From G965279335 sp965279285 (GTDB lineage: Bacteria; Pseudomonadota; Gammaproteobacteria; DSM-16500), in NCBI GenBank assembly GCA_965279285.1, contig OZ257148.1:744001-808000 (forward strand): a stretch of 64,000 bases of DNA, read 5' to 3'. The position numbers were made by a program, and so were the translations under genes. Below are positions 1 through 8,018 of the stretch, one piece after another; positions within the stretch are counted from its first letter, which is position 1, and every line of letters begins with the position of its first letter. The notes beneath the pieces were generated by a model. That model saw only the letters and a program-made list of their open reading frames with translations, ran no database searches and was not told the origin of the DNA.

Positions 1-1
1 A

Positions 2-754
2 GAATATGCTCAGTTCTTGGAGAAGGAGGAACATGCAAGCGAGAGAACGCAAGAGGCGCTGTTATCTTATCATGTTAAGGCGGGAAATTTGGTGCGAGTC
101 CGCAGAGGGCTATTTGCGGTAGTGCCATCAGGGGCTTCATCAGAATCTTATGTAGCTGACCCCTATCTCGTCGCTGCCAAATTAGTTGACGATGCAGTGA
201 TTGGCTATCACAGTGCTTTGGCTTTCTATGGTAAGAGTTATTCTGTCACGCATCAGTTTTGTGTATTAACCCACTCTCGGTCTACTGACATCCTTTTTCG
301 TGAGGATGCATTTCGCCTGGTATTATTTCCAAAGTCGCTGAGAAAAAAAAATCAGGAGTTCTTTGGTGTGAAAACGATTTTACATCGAGGTTGTCAGTTG
401 CGTGTAACAGGGTTTGAGCGAATCTTAGTTGATATGCTTGATCGACCAGATCTGAGCGGGGGGTGGGAGGAAGTTTGGCGCTCATTAGAATCAGTAGAAT
501 ATTTTGATTTAGACAAAGTGATAGAGTATGCTTTACTACTTGATAACGTGACGACAATAGCGCTGGTTGGTTTTTACCTTGAGCAGCATCAAACGGAATT
601 ACGTGTCAAAGAGTCCCACCTTACGCGATTAGAAACGCGCCGCCCCAAACAGCCACATTATGTTGATAAACAGCAAAAGTCATCCAGTAAATTTAATTCC
701 CGTTGGAATTTAATCATCCCTATAGAAATTATTGAACAAACTTGGAAGGAATAA
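2..754 (+). CDS. AbiEi-type antitoxin/regulator of a type IV toxin-antitoxin system (5' end outside window)
   Basis: The reading frame is open to the left edge of the window, so the N-terminus is probably missing; the first in-window start (TTG at 17) has no convincing role as the true start. The early segment YHVKAGNLVRVRRGLFAVV resembles the winged-helix part of AbiEi antitoxins, and YHSALAFYG followed by GFERILVDMLDRP matches the conserved middle of that family. AbiEi proteins bind their own promoter and neutralise the AbiEii nucleotidyltransferase. The next gene encodes that partner; its ribosome-binding site (GGAAGG) lies inside the last codons of this gene, so the two are translationally coupled. 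The family call rests on these motifs and the neighbour. Confidence 0.75.
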   Translation, partial: EYAQFLEKEEHASERTQEALLSYHVKAGNLVRVRRGLFAVVPSGASSESYVADPYLVAAKLVDDAVIGYHSALAFYGKSYSVTHQFCVLTHSRSTDILFREDAFRLVLFPKSLRKKNQEFFGVKTILHRGCQLRVTGFERILVDMLDRPDLSGGWEEVWRSLESVEYFDLDKVIEYALLLDNVTTIALVGFYLEQHQTELRVKESHLTRLETRRPKQPHYVDKQQKSSSKFNSRWNLIIPIEIIEQTWKE

Positions 755-756
755 TA

Positions 757-1728
757 ATGAATTTGCGTCAAGAAGATTTGCAAAACATTGCAAAAACAGC
801 GGGCTTCCGTGCGGAGATGTTAGAAAAAGTTATTCGATTAATCGAGTTATTAAATGAGTTGTTTGATAATACTTTTTTAAAACAGCGATTAGCTTTGAAA
901 GGCGGTACGGCACTTAATCTATTTTATTTTAATTTGTCACGTCTATCGGTTGATATTGATCTCAATTATATCGGTTCTGTTGATCGCAATATTATGATTG
1001 AAGAACGTAAGGAGTTAGAGGCAATTTTAATTGGTTTATGTGAGCGTTCTGGATTTACTATAAAGCGTGTTGCGACTGAGCATGCTGGTGGTAAATGGCG
1101 TTTGAATTATGTAAGTGTAGTCCAACCTGGTGGTAATTTAGAGATCGATTTATCTTATTTGTATCGTGTAGTTTTTTGGCCTATAACGGTTAAGGATTCG
1201 TGCTTGGTAGGGCAATACCAAGCAAAAAATATACCATTGCTTGATATACATGAACTGGCTGCTGGAAAATTAGCGGCTCTAATGTCTAGACGTGCAAGCA
1301 GAGATTTATATGATGTGCATCGCTTGTTGGTTGATCCAAAGTTAGATCAAAAAATTGATATGGCACGGTTACGTTTAGCATTTGTTATTTATGGCGGTAT
1401 GAATAGGCATGATTGGAGAACGATTAAAATTGAAAATATTGGTTTTGATAGTGCAGAGCTTCAAAATAAATTGATTCCTGTGCTTAATCAAAATGATTTA
1501 CAACAGACTTCATTTGTCGAGCGTCTTGTCACTGAATGCCAAGATATTTTGTCACATCTTTTGCCATTCAATGAAAATGAAAAAAAATTCTTTGATCTTT
1601 TGTTAGACGAGGGTGAAATTGAGTCATCATTAATAACATCAGATACTGAGTTGCAGAAAAAGCTTAATTTACATCCTGGGTTACTCTGGAAGGCGCAGAA
1701 TGTAAAACAATTTAAAGCTAAAAAATGA
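757..1728 (+). CDS. AbiEii/AbiGii-type nucleotidyltransferase toxin
   Basis: A 323-aa protein with the minimal nucleotidyltransferase signature: LKGGTALNL (GGT at residues 49-51) followed by RLSVDIDLNY (D66 and D68), and a later acidic strand NLEIDLSY that would supply the third metal ligand. ELAAGKLAALMSRRASRDLYD is also typical of the AbiEii/DUF1814 family (KxxAL...R.RDLYD). The ATG at 757 is preferred over the TTG at 742 because GGAAGG at 744-749 sits the right distance upstream. In known systems the toxin modifies tRNA 3' ends and blocks growth unless held by AbiEi, whose gene lies directly upstream. Both motif and context agree, so the system appears intact apart from the window edge. 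Confidence 0.85.
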   Translation: MNLRQEDLQNIAKTAGFRAEMLEKVIRLIELLNELFDNTFLKQRLALKGGTALNLFYFNLSRLSVDIDLNYIGSVDRNIMIEERKELEAILIGLCERSGFTIKRVATEHAGGKWRLNYVSVVQPGGNLEIDLSYLYRVVFWPITVKDSCLVGQYQAKNIPLLDIHELAAGKLAALMSRRASRDLYDVHRLLVDPKLDQKIDMARLRLAFVIYGGMNRHDWRTIKIENIGFDSAELQNKLIPVLNQNDLQQTSFVERLVTECQDILSHLLPFNENEKKFFDLLLDEGEIESSLITSDTELQKKLNLHPGLLWKAQNVKQFKAKK

Positions 1729-1814
1729 CTCTTGGTGTGGTTGCATCCAGTTGTTATGTATTTAATATTATTAGCAATAGCGTCTAGATCACTAAATTTG
1801 ACATACATTTCTTC

Positions 1815-2066
1815 CTATATTTCTTGTTGATTGCAAGCATCAATCATGTCTTGAATGTCAGAGATGATTTCTTCTTTTTCGTTTTGTTCATTTTCTTCAG
1901 ACCATAGATTTAATAAATCAGCAACGCCTTCAAATTCTAAGGCTGTTTTTATAGCAGTTACTATAAAAATACTGGGCAATTTTTCTTTTTCCATCTGAGC
2001 TGCGATTTTAAATATTTTTTTATGCGAAATAGTTTGGTGTTGTTTGGTTTTAGTTTGTGTTGTCAT
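1815..2066 (-). CDS. Small acidic protein of unknown function
   Basis: An 83-aa reading frame with a good ribosome-binding site (GGGAG before ATG). The protein has a basic, Gln/Thr-rich start (TKTKQHQTISHKK) and an acidic, probably helical tail (EENEQNEKEEIISDIQDMID). I recognise no family. It is convergent with the AbiEii toxin gene and divergent from the dipeptidase gene, separated from the latter by 315 AT-rich bases that would hold both promoters. It may be a small regulator or an accessory gene that travels with the toxin-antitoxin pair, but nothing in the sequence proves this. Confidence 0.5.
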   Translation of the reverse strand: MTTQTKTKQHQTISHKKIFKIAAQMEKEKLPSIFIVTAIKTALEFEGVADLLNLWSEENEQNEKEEIISDIQDMIDACNQQEI

Positions 2067-2381
2067 GTTGATTTCTCCCGCCTTCCGTAAGTTACATATT
2101 GGCCTTTTTTAATTAATTCGGCGTATGTCTTTAGTCTAGCTAGTTTTTGGCTCTATTGCAGCATTCCCCTTGCGCTGTTAACTATATTATATATCACGTA
2201 CATAACAATTATATTGTTTGTAGATAGGCTATGCTATTGGTTTTTTTTCTAGTAATATTACATTTTTTGTAGTTATGTTATAGTTTGTGCGGATCCTCCC
2301 GGGAAATTTCGCCTTCTTGGATCCTGTCAGGCTTGTAGATTGCTCTTAAAAAAATATTTAATTATATACGGAATGATTTGA
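2067..2381. other. AT-rich divergent intergenic region with a GC-rich patch
   Basis: No convincing gene here. The stretch is very AT-rich and must carry the promoters for the small gene on its left and the dipeptidase gene on its right. Near its right side is an isolated GC-rich patch with two GGATCC palindromes (2291-2296 and 2319-2324) around a TCCCGGGA palindrome. The two GGATCC copies could pair to close a hairpin in the dipeptidase 5' leader; no known riboswitch was recognised. Confidence 0.4.
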
Positions 2382-3065
2382 ATGAAAAAAATAATTTACA
2401 TCGCTGATCCCGAAATCCTTTCCATCCCTATTGTAGAATGCAACGAGCCCTTAATTGATGTAAAAAATTCTAATGAACTCCTTTACGGTCCACCACCTGA
2501 ATGTGAATTAACTGCTCCCTGCTACACTAAAATGAGAAAATCTGTTTTTGAAAAATTATGCCAAGCACAAAAAGATTTACCTAAAGGTTGGCGTTTTCGT
2601 TTGTACGAAGGTTTCCGTAGCTTAGAAGTACAGGGAATGCTTTTTGATCAAGAATATCAGCGTGTGCGCGCGCGTTACCCGCAGGCTACGGCTGAGGAGC
2701 TTTTCCACGAAACCACACGCTTAGTTTCACCGGTAACAAATTTTGATGGCTCAAAAAATATTCCGCCACATAATACGGGCGCTGCTATTGATATTGAAAT
2801 TCTAACAGAAACTAATGATCTTCTTGATATGGGCATGACTGCCAAAGATTGGGTTACAGTTAACCCCGAGCTCTGCTTAACCGATTGTCAGCTCATCAGC
2901 AAAAGTGTTCGGAATAATCGCTCGCTATTGCTTGATCTTATGCGCTCACATGGCTTTGTTAATTATCCCACGGAATGGTGGCATTTTTCATACGGGGATC
3001 GTTATTGGGCTTATCATCAAAATAATAAAATTGCTATCTATGGGCCGGCAGATAATTTGCTTTAA
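2382..3065 (+). CDS. ddpX: D-alanyl-D-alanine dipeptidase (VanX/DdpX family, M15D)
   Basis: A 227-aa zinc dipeptidase predicted to split D-Ala-D-Ala. The zinc and catalytic pattern of VanX is visible: H130 and D137 in PHNTGAAID and E198...H201 in EWWHF, with the same H-x6-D and E-x2-H spacing as VanX. RFRLYEGFRS matches the conserved Arg-containing strand that contacts the substrate. No signal peptide is seen, so the enzyme is probably cytoplasmic and used in recycling of cell-wall D-Ala-D-Ala rather than vancomycin resistance; no vanH/vanA-like neighbours are present. The gene is followed by a palindromic element and a convergent gene. Confidence 0.85.
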   Translation: MKKIIYIADPEILSIPIVECNEPLIDVKNSNELLYGPPPECELTAPCYTKMRKSVFEKLCQAQKDLPKGWRFRLYEGFRSLEVQGMLFDQEYQRVRARYPQATAEELFHETTRLVSPVTNFDGSKNIPPHNTGAAIDIEILTETNDLLDMGMTAKDWVTVNPELCLTDCQLISKSVRNNRSLLLDLMRSHGFVNYPTEWWHFSYGDRYWAYHQNNKIAIYGPADNLL

Positions 3066-3078
3066 TTATAGCCTGTGT

Positions 3079-3240
3079 GTAACTATTCAGCGGTTAGAGT
3101 TTGGTGGGCACGCTGCGCTTTGCCCACCCTACATTTTTTATAATTTCCACCACCCACGACATCATCGATTACAAAAATACAATAAATAATGTAGGGTGGG
3201 CAAAGCGCAGTGTGCCCACGAAGCTCTAGCTGCTGAATTA
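3079..3240. repeat. Type A palindromic element, copy 1
   Basis: Inverted repeat with outer end GTAACTATTCAGCGG on the left and a shortened right end CTGCTGAATTA. The inner arms are the GGTGGGCACGCTGCGC... / ...GCGCAGTGTGCCCAC pair with a loop of about 60 bases. The right end has lost bases, and its last three bases form the stop codon of the leftward HIRAN-type gene. No 8-bp target duplication remains. Confidence 0.85.
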
Positions 3241-3945
3241 TCTTGCCGCACAAATTTTCACATAAACATAGACGCTGGGTTTTTCATGCGTATCATTGAT
3301 TTTTTCAATCCAGGCATCAGCAATTCTTTTGTTATCGATCCAATCAGTAAAGGTGGGTATAAGGCCACGATTAACATAACCAATCTGTTTGTCATCGACA
3401 GTAATTTGAATCGCTTTTTCTCGGGTAATATTGTGGAATGCTTTAGAGAAAGTTGCTAACTCACCTATTTTAATTTCAATAGCTTGATCTTTTTTTAAAT
3501 GTCGAAATCCTGCTGCTTCTAGTAATAATTCACAATTGCCATCGACATGATTAAATGGATGAATAATAGAAAAACCATCAGACAGTAATTTTGCGCCCGA
3601 ATAACCGAGCAAAGCAAAGTCGCTGATTTGCGCAGTTGGTTTGAGGCGAATACCTTCTAAATATTGTGAAAAATCGCCACGACTGCGGGGTGGAAGGCGG
3701 CGCATAAAGGCAGCTAAGACATCTGGATAGCATTTGTTAATGTCTTGAAATGCAGGATAAGATTCAAAACCGCTATCTTGTGCTTTATGAAAATCGTCAG
3801 TATTAACAAGATAATTAAGGGTAATGGACTGATTTTCAGCGCGACTGAGTTCCGCTACTATATAACGCGTACGGCGATTTTCATCTGCTGGCTGCCATGC
3901 CAGCAAAAGCTTGGTGGGTTCGATGATGTGTTCAATAAAGTGCAT
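3238..3945 (-). CDS. HIRAN-type partner of the HipA-like kinase
   Basis: A 235-aa protein. Its N-terminal two-thirds resembles the N-terminal region of HipA-associated proteins (TRYIVAELS; then SYPAFQDINKCYP...RRLPPRSRGD, the pattern of proteins annotated as HipA-N/HIRAN). The last 70 residues (EIKIGELATFSKAF...ITVDDKQIGYVNRGLIP) match the core of HIRAN domains, small beta folds that bind DNA ends or partner proteins. It starts inside the end of the kinase gene (14-base overlap), so the two are co-translated. Its stop codon is supplied by the end of a palindromic element, so the native C-terminus may have been replaced. Assignment is by motif resemblance only. Confidence 0.55.
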   Translation of the reverse strand: MHFIEHIIEPTKLLLAWQPADENRRTRYIVAELSRAENQSITLNYLVNTDDFHKAQDSGFESYPAFQDINKCYPDVLAAFMRRLPPRSRGDFSQYLEGIRLKPTAQISDFALLGYSGAKLLSDGFSIIHPFNHVDGNCELLLEAAGFRHLKKDQAIEIKIGELATFSKAFHNITREKAIQITVDDKQIGYVNRGLIPTFTDWIDNKRIADAWIEKINDTHEKPSVYVYVKICAAR

Positions 3946-4927
3946 TATACTTCTCTATTTCAGTTAATAGATGTTGATGTCGGTATTCAAATAATTTTAA
4001 CATAAAAGTTGCGCGCTCAGTACTTAATCTAATGGGCACATCGCAGGCAATTAATTCATTAAGAATCGTTTTGAACGTATCGGTTTTTAATCGGTTTAAA
4101 CAATCAAGCATAGTTTGTCGGGTTTCTGGATATTGATTAATCAGTTTTTGTAGCATTTCAAGATGACTTATTTGTGGATTATCGATACTCCACTTCATGT
4201 GATGCCAGCCTTTGGACACATATTTTTTTAGTTGATTATTATCTTGGAAGTGAGCAAATTTATCAGGAAAAATTTCATGGCCCATGCTAGTGCCATTATC
4301 AAATACGGGTGAAGGCCGCATTTTTTTTAAGATAGGTGTTTTATTATCTTCATACGCAAGTGTTGCAATCGTGGCCCAATTATCTTGATGACGATCAGTA
4401 TTACCTATTAACGCGTCAAAGACAAATGTTTTCGCCCAATAATTTTTCCAGTCAGCGGTAAAGAGCGAATATTTTTTATGGAGATCCGTAAAAATTTGGG
4501 CGATAGTTTCAAAATTATGTTGCTTACCTTTTTTGCGATCAAAGTTTGGAATATATTGCTGGCAATAATCGCCACCAGGAATATAAACTTCCATATTGGC
4601 TGATCCTAATGGATATAAAAACCATTCAATTAAAGCACCAGATTGCTTTTCTTTGCTATCATAGGCTACGTAAGCAGGTGGAACATCAATATTCATACGC
4701 GCACCTAGACGGTAAGCAAGAATTTCTGCCCAAAATTGCTCTGGATAACGCGGAGAAGAGCGCTTAAAAAGATAGCGATGTTCTGGTCTTAAAAAGCTAT
4801 AAGGCGTTAGTGTGGGAGAATAAAGTAATGTTTTATCTCTGGCGCCCTCGGGATACTGAGCGAACTCTTCATCGCGACGCCAGTCAGCAACATTTACAAC
4901 TTGGTTAACCGGTTGAATAATTTCCAT
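3932..4927 (-). CDS. HipA-like protein kinase
   Basis: A 331-aa protein with the catalytic block of HipA-fold kinases: GNTDRHQDNW (D178, N183) as the catalytic loop and PVFDNGTSMG (D210) as the metal-binding Asp motif; K55 in RYLFKRSS is a candidate ATP-binding lysine. It lacks the HipA N-terminal subdomain, which appears to be carried by the overlapping downstream gene, so the usual single protein is split in two. HipA kinases phosphorylate aminoacyl-tRNA synthetases or other targets in toxin-antitoxin systems; no HipB-like helix-turn-helix gene is seen next to it. Its promoter region is occupied by a palindromic element, so it may depend on read-through from the arn-like genes upstream. Confidence 0.65.
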   Translation of the reverse strand: MEIIQPVNQVVNVADWRRDEEFAQYPEGARDKTLLYSPTLTPYSFLRPEHRYLFKRSSPRYPEQFWAEILAYRLGARMNIDVPPAYVAYDSKEKQSGALIEWFLYPLGSANMEVYIPGGDYCQQYIPNFDRKKGKQHNFETIAQIFTDLHKKYSLFTADWKNYWAKTFVFDALIGNTDRHQDNWATIATLAYEDNKTPILKKMRPSPVFDNGTSMGHEIFPDKFAHFQDNNQLKKYVSKGWHHMKWSIDNPQISHLEMLQKLINQYPETRQTMLDCLNRLKTDTFKTILNELIACDVPIRLSTERATFMLKLFEYRHQHLLTEIEKYNALY

Positions 4928-4944
4928 TTTACCATCCGCTATTT

Positions 4945-5072
4945 GTGACTATTCGGCAGCCAGAGAGTTTGGTGGGCACGCTGCGCTTTGCCCACCCTGC
5001 AAAAATTATAAAAAATGTAGGGTGGGCAAAGCGCAGCGTGCCCACCAAACTCTCTGGCTGCTGAATAGTTAC
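4945..5072. repeat. Type A palindromic element, copy 2, with perfect 8-bp target duplication
   Basis: Ends GTGACTATTCGGCAGC and GCTGCTGAATAGTTAC flank arms CCAGAGAGTTTGGTGGG / CCCACCAAACTCTCTGG and a short A/T loop. The direct repeat CGCTATTT lies at both borders (4937-4944 and 5073-5080); the right copy overlaps the stop codon of the formyltransferase gene. Confidence 0.92.
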
Positions 5073-5074
5073 CG

Positions 5075-5998
5075 CTATTTTCCAAAAGTATCCTTTACAC
5101 TGATAGGAATATCAATTGCAGCTTTTTCTTCTTCATCATCAAACTGCAAATGACTTAAACATAAAACCCCATCACCAGTGAGGACGTCTATCTTGCCATC
5201 GCGCTTACCTAAAACACGACCAGGAACATTGCCTACATAAAAATCTTTTTGTTTAGGTAATTCTGCTGCCCAAATTAATACGCGTTGACTATGCAGTGTT
5301 GTGTAAGCACCCGGAAAAGGATGAGTTAATCCACGAATATGATTATAAATTTGTATCGCACTTTTTTGCCAATTAATTTCACCATCTTCGGGCGTTCGCT
5401 TGCAAGAATAACTCGCTTTTGTTTCATCTTGCGCAATAGCCTTAACATTTCCTGCAATTAAATCAGGTAAGTTTTTAATAATAATTTCTTCATATAATTT
5501 TATTATTTTTTCATCTACGGTTTTAGCGGTATCTTGTAAAGTAATATCTGTCGCTAATTGATCGACGATGGGGCCGCAGTCTACGCCTTCAGCAATATGA
5601 AATAAAGTGACGCCAGTTTCTGTTTCACCATTAATAATTGCCCAATTCATAGGTGCAAAGCCGCGGTATTTTGGTAATAATGAATCATGAATAATCAAAG
5701 TACCTTTAGGTGGAATGCAATAGGCTTCTTTGGTAATTAAATAACGCCAGCCAATAGCAAAGGCAATGTCAGGTTTCACTTGTTGTAAAACCGCAGCATA
5801 TTCAGCGGATTTAACCGCGTTAGAATAAAATAATGGGATTGAATGTTCTTTTGCAATAGCGCTGACTTTAGGATGATATTGATCCTCGTGTGGATCTTCT
5901 ACTAAGCAAAGAATGCCACAAATAGTTGCTTTAGCAGCGATTAATTTATTGAGAACTGCATGGCCGCGTCGCGAGCCCAAAAATAAAAATATTGTCAT
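5075..5998 (-). CDS. ArnA-type formyltransferase (stand-alone, lacking the catalytic Asn)
   Basis: A 307-aa protein matching the N-terminal formyltransferase half of ArnA: SLLPKYRG, NGETETGVTL and VDCGPIV are near identical to ArnA, and a C-terminal formyltransferase subdomain follows (GLTHPFPGAYT). ArnA has a second decarboxylase half of about 350 aa that is absent here. Aligned residue for residue, the catalytic triad of ArnA (N102, H104, D140) is I102, H104, D140: the Asn is missing. It lies 11 bases downstream of an ArnD-like gene and forms an operon with arnC-arnD, so it should act on an amino sugar for envelope modification, but either chemistry or activity may differ. Confidence 0.7.
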   Translation of the reverse strand: MTIFLFLGSRRGHAVLNKLIAAKATICGILCLVEDPHEDQYHPKVSAIAKEHSIPLFYSNAVKSAEYAAVLQQVKPDIAFAIGWRYLITKEAYCIPPKGTLIIHDSLLPKYRGFAPMNWAIINGETETGVTLFHIAEGVDCGPIVDQLATDITLQDTAKTVDEKIIKLYEEIIIKNLPDLIAGNVKAIAQDETKASYSCKRTPEDGEINWQKSAIQIYNHIRGLTHPFPGAYTTLHSQRVLIWAAELPKQKDFYVGNVPGRVLGKRDGKIDVLTGDGVLCLSHLQFDDEEEKAAIDIPISVKDTFGK

Positions 5999-6009
5999 CT
6001 GAGTTAACC

Positions 6010-6924
6010 TTAAGTTATTTGCACTGCCATCGTTCCACTGCGGCCATCAATTTCACCTTGAATTAATTCGCACACGGGGATTGAATCGGGATTGGCAAGC
6101 GCGTGTTGAGCAATATCTTCGATTTTTATAAATTGGATATTTTGTGCTTTTGCTTTTAAGAGAAATTCTTTAAACCAAGTTAAATATTTCATTCCTTCAA
6201 TTTCAGCATGGGCAGTAAACGTGTTGCTTGTTGAGCTGATAAAGCGATTTAAATAATAATCCGCTAGTGTTTCTATGGGGAATTCTGGGCGGCCGAGCAA
6301 CTCATCCAATGTAGGTAAATTAGTGGGAATTTGCAGAGTTTTGAACGTGGTATTACCGATACGCGGATAAAAAGGATAAGCCCCTCTTGCATCACTAGCA
6401 TAAAAAAATGTTGCGTCATCATAAGCTGCTAAGCTGAGTGCATTTGCTTGCCAGCCTGCTGCACCAGCTGTTTTTGCTGGGAAACCAAAAATACGTTGAA
6501 ATTCCTGTTGCGCTTTTTCTAATTCAGCAATCACTTGTTTTTTTGTCATTGTTGCTAAACCATCTTGCCATTTTATATGATCATAACAATGAATTCCAAC
6601 TTCATGACCTGCTTGATAAGTCGCTAGTATAATATCTTGGTTGCGCTTGCCAATATGTGGACTAGGCAGTAGTGTGCCATTTAAAAGTGTGCGAATACCA
6701 TAAAGGCTAACTATACTGCTACGACTTACCTTTTTTAGAAAACCAGGTCGAAAAATACGTTTAATTGCACGCCCTGTATTGTCAGGCCCTAAAGAAAATA
6801 AAAAAGTAGCCGGAATATTTAATTCGGCAAATAAGTTTAATAAATTAGGCACACCAATCCGTGTGCCACGATCAGTATCAACGTCGATTTTAATGGCTAA
6901 TTTTTTTTGGATAAGGTTATTCAT
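6010..6924 (-). CDS. arnD: ArnD-like polysaccharide deacetylase family deformylase
   Basis: A 304-aa NodB-fold protein resembling ArnD, which removes the formyl group from undecaprenyl-phosphate 4-formamido-arabinose at the inner membrane. Seen: AIKIDVDTDRGT (catalytic and metal Asp), IHCYDHIKWQD (metal ligands H-x3-H) and TAGAAGWQAN, all characteristic of the ArnD branch of the family. It overlaps the glycosyltransferase gene by 8 bases and precedes the formyltransferase gene, giving the order arnC-arnD-formyltransferase. Genes for ArnB, the ArnA dehydrogenase half, ArnT, ArnE and ArnF are not in this window, so the exact sugar cannot be fixed. Confidence 0.8.
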   Translation of the reverse strand: MNNLIQKKLAIKIDVDTDRGTRIGVPNLLNLFAELNIPATFLFSLGPDNTGRAIKRIFRPGFLKKVSRSSIVSLYGIRTLLNGTLLPSPHIGKRNQDIILATYQAGHEVGIHCYDHIKWQDGLATMTKKQVIAELEKAQQEFQRIFGFPAKTAGAAGWQANALSLAAYDDATFFYASDARGAYPFYPRIGNTTFKTLQIPTNLPTLDELLGRPEFPIETLADYYLNRFISSTSNTFTAHAEIEGMKYLTWFKEFLLKAKAQNIQFIKIEDIAQHALANPDSIPVCELIQGEIDGRSGTMAVQIT

Positions 6925-7873
6925 CTGTTTTTTCTATTGTTTCGCGCACAATAAAGAATGGACGTTGACGTACATCTTTGTAAATACGTCCAATGTATTC
7001 CCCAACAATTCCTAGGCCCATGAGTGTTACGCCAAAAAGAAAATAAGCGATAGCAAATAGAGTAAATATGCCCTCTGCTTCTGGACCAATAAAAATGCGG
7101 CGGAAAATTAAATAAATTACAAATAAAGTGCTACACAGCGAAACAACAATGCCGAAGAGAGTAAATATTTGCAGCGGCACTAATGAAAAACCAGTCATTA
7201 AATCAAAATTTAAGCGCAGTAATTTATATAAACTATATTTGGATTCACCTGCTAAGCGTGAGCTGTGTTCTACTTCAATTTCAGTGGGATTGCTTGCATA
7301 GCTATATGCGAGTGCTGGAATATAAATACTGGATTCTCGGCTAGAAACGACAGCATCAACGATATGGCGTTTATAAGCTCTTAACATACACCCTTGATCA
7401 GTCATTACTATCCCAGTGATGCGTGCACGAATGGAATTATTTAATCGCGAAGCATGGCGACGAAACCAGGAGTCTTGTCTTTTTTTGCGGATACTGCCGA
7501 CATAATCATGTCCGGCTTCAATTGCTTGGATAAGTTTAGGAATTTCCTCGGGTGGATTTTGTAAATCAGCATCTAGCGTTACAATAATGTCGCCACGCGC
7601 GCGCTCAAATCCAGCGGTAATTGCCATGTGTTGGCCAAAGTTGCCATTGAGATGAATAATGCGCAGATGGTCGGGTCGTCTTTTTTGTAAAGCATTTAAA
7701 ATGTTTTCAGTGCCATCACGACTGCCATCATTGATTAAAATAATTTCGAATGATTTGCCATAGTTGTCTAAGGTATGGATTAAGCGTGAATAGAGATTTT
7801 CTAAGTTATCTGCTTCATTGTAGACGGGAATTACTATGCTTAAATATGGATTAGCCATTTTTTTATTCACCAT
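6917..7873 (-). CDS. arnC: ArnC-like undecaprenyl-phosphate glycosyltransferase
   Basis: A GT2-family enzyme: LSIVIPVYNEADNL, ILINDGSRDGT and VTLDADLQNPPEEI give the nucleotide-sugar and metal sites, and EHSSRLAGESKYSLYKLL is the usual region before two C-terminal membrane helices (about 30 residues each), ending VGEYIGRIYKDVRQRPFFIV. This is the ArnC/PglC-like polyprenyl-phosphate transferase layout. The frame extends upstream to a GTG at 7909, but that start has no ribosome-binding site and adds residues absent from the family; ATG at 7873 or 7858 gives a family-like N-terminus. First gene of the arn-like operon. Confidence 0.8.
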   Translation of the reverse strand: MVNKKMANPYLSIVIPVYNEADNLENLYSRLIHTLDNYGKSFEIILINDGSRDGTENILNALQKRRPDHLRIIHLNGNFGQHMAITAGFERARGDIIVTLDADLQNPPEEIPKLIQAIEAGHDYVGSIRKKRQDSWFRRHASRLNNSIRARITGIVMTDQGCMLRAYKRHIVDAVVSSRESSIYIPALAYSYASNPTEIEVEHSSRLAGESKYSLYKLLRLNFDLMTGFSLVPLQIFTLFGIVVSLCSTLFVIYLIFRRIFIGPEAEGIFTLFAIAYFLFGVTLMGLGIVGEYIGRIYKDVRQRPFFIVRETIEKTDE

Positions 7874-7962
7874 GATTGTGGATGTTGTTTTGCGAATAGT
7901 ATATCCCACGTTGGAAAAAAGCTATATGTGCAAAAAGCAAGCACAGATTAAGACGACTTAGG

Positions 7963-7990
7963 TTGACGTTAATGACTAAGTTGTTATACT
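7963..7990 (+). promoter_or_regulatory. Sigma-70-type promoter for the flavin reductase gene
   Basis: TTGACG at 7963-7968 and TATACT at 7985-7990 are separated by 16 bases, close to consensus, and lie about 30 bases before the start codon, with GGAGGT as ribosome-binding site in between. Confidence 0.65.
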
Positions 7991-8018
7991 TTTTATCCAT
8001 ATTGGAGGTAAAAAAACA

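Noticed and set aside
3196..3459. Open frame beginning MGKAQCAHEAL
   Set aside because: It starts inside a palindromic element and runs antisense through the HIRAN-type gene. Peptides such as GKAQ-AH, WAKRSVPT and WWARCALPT are typical false ORFs created by this repeat.
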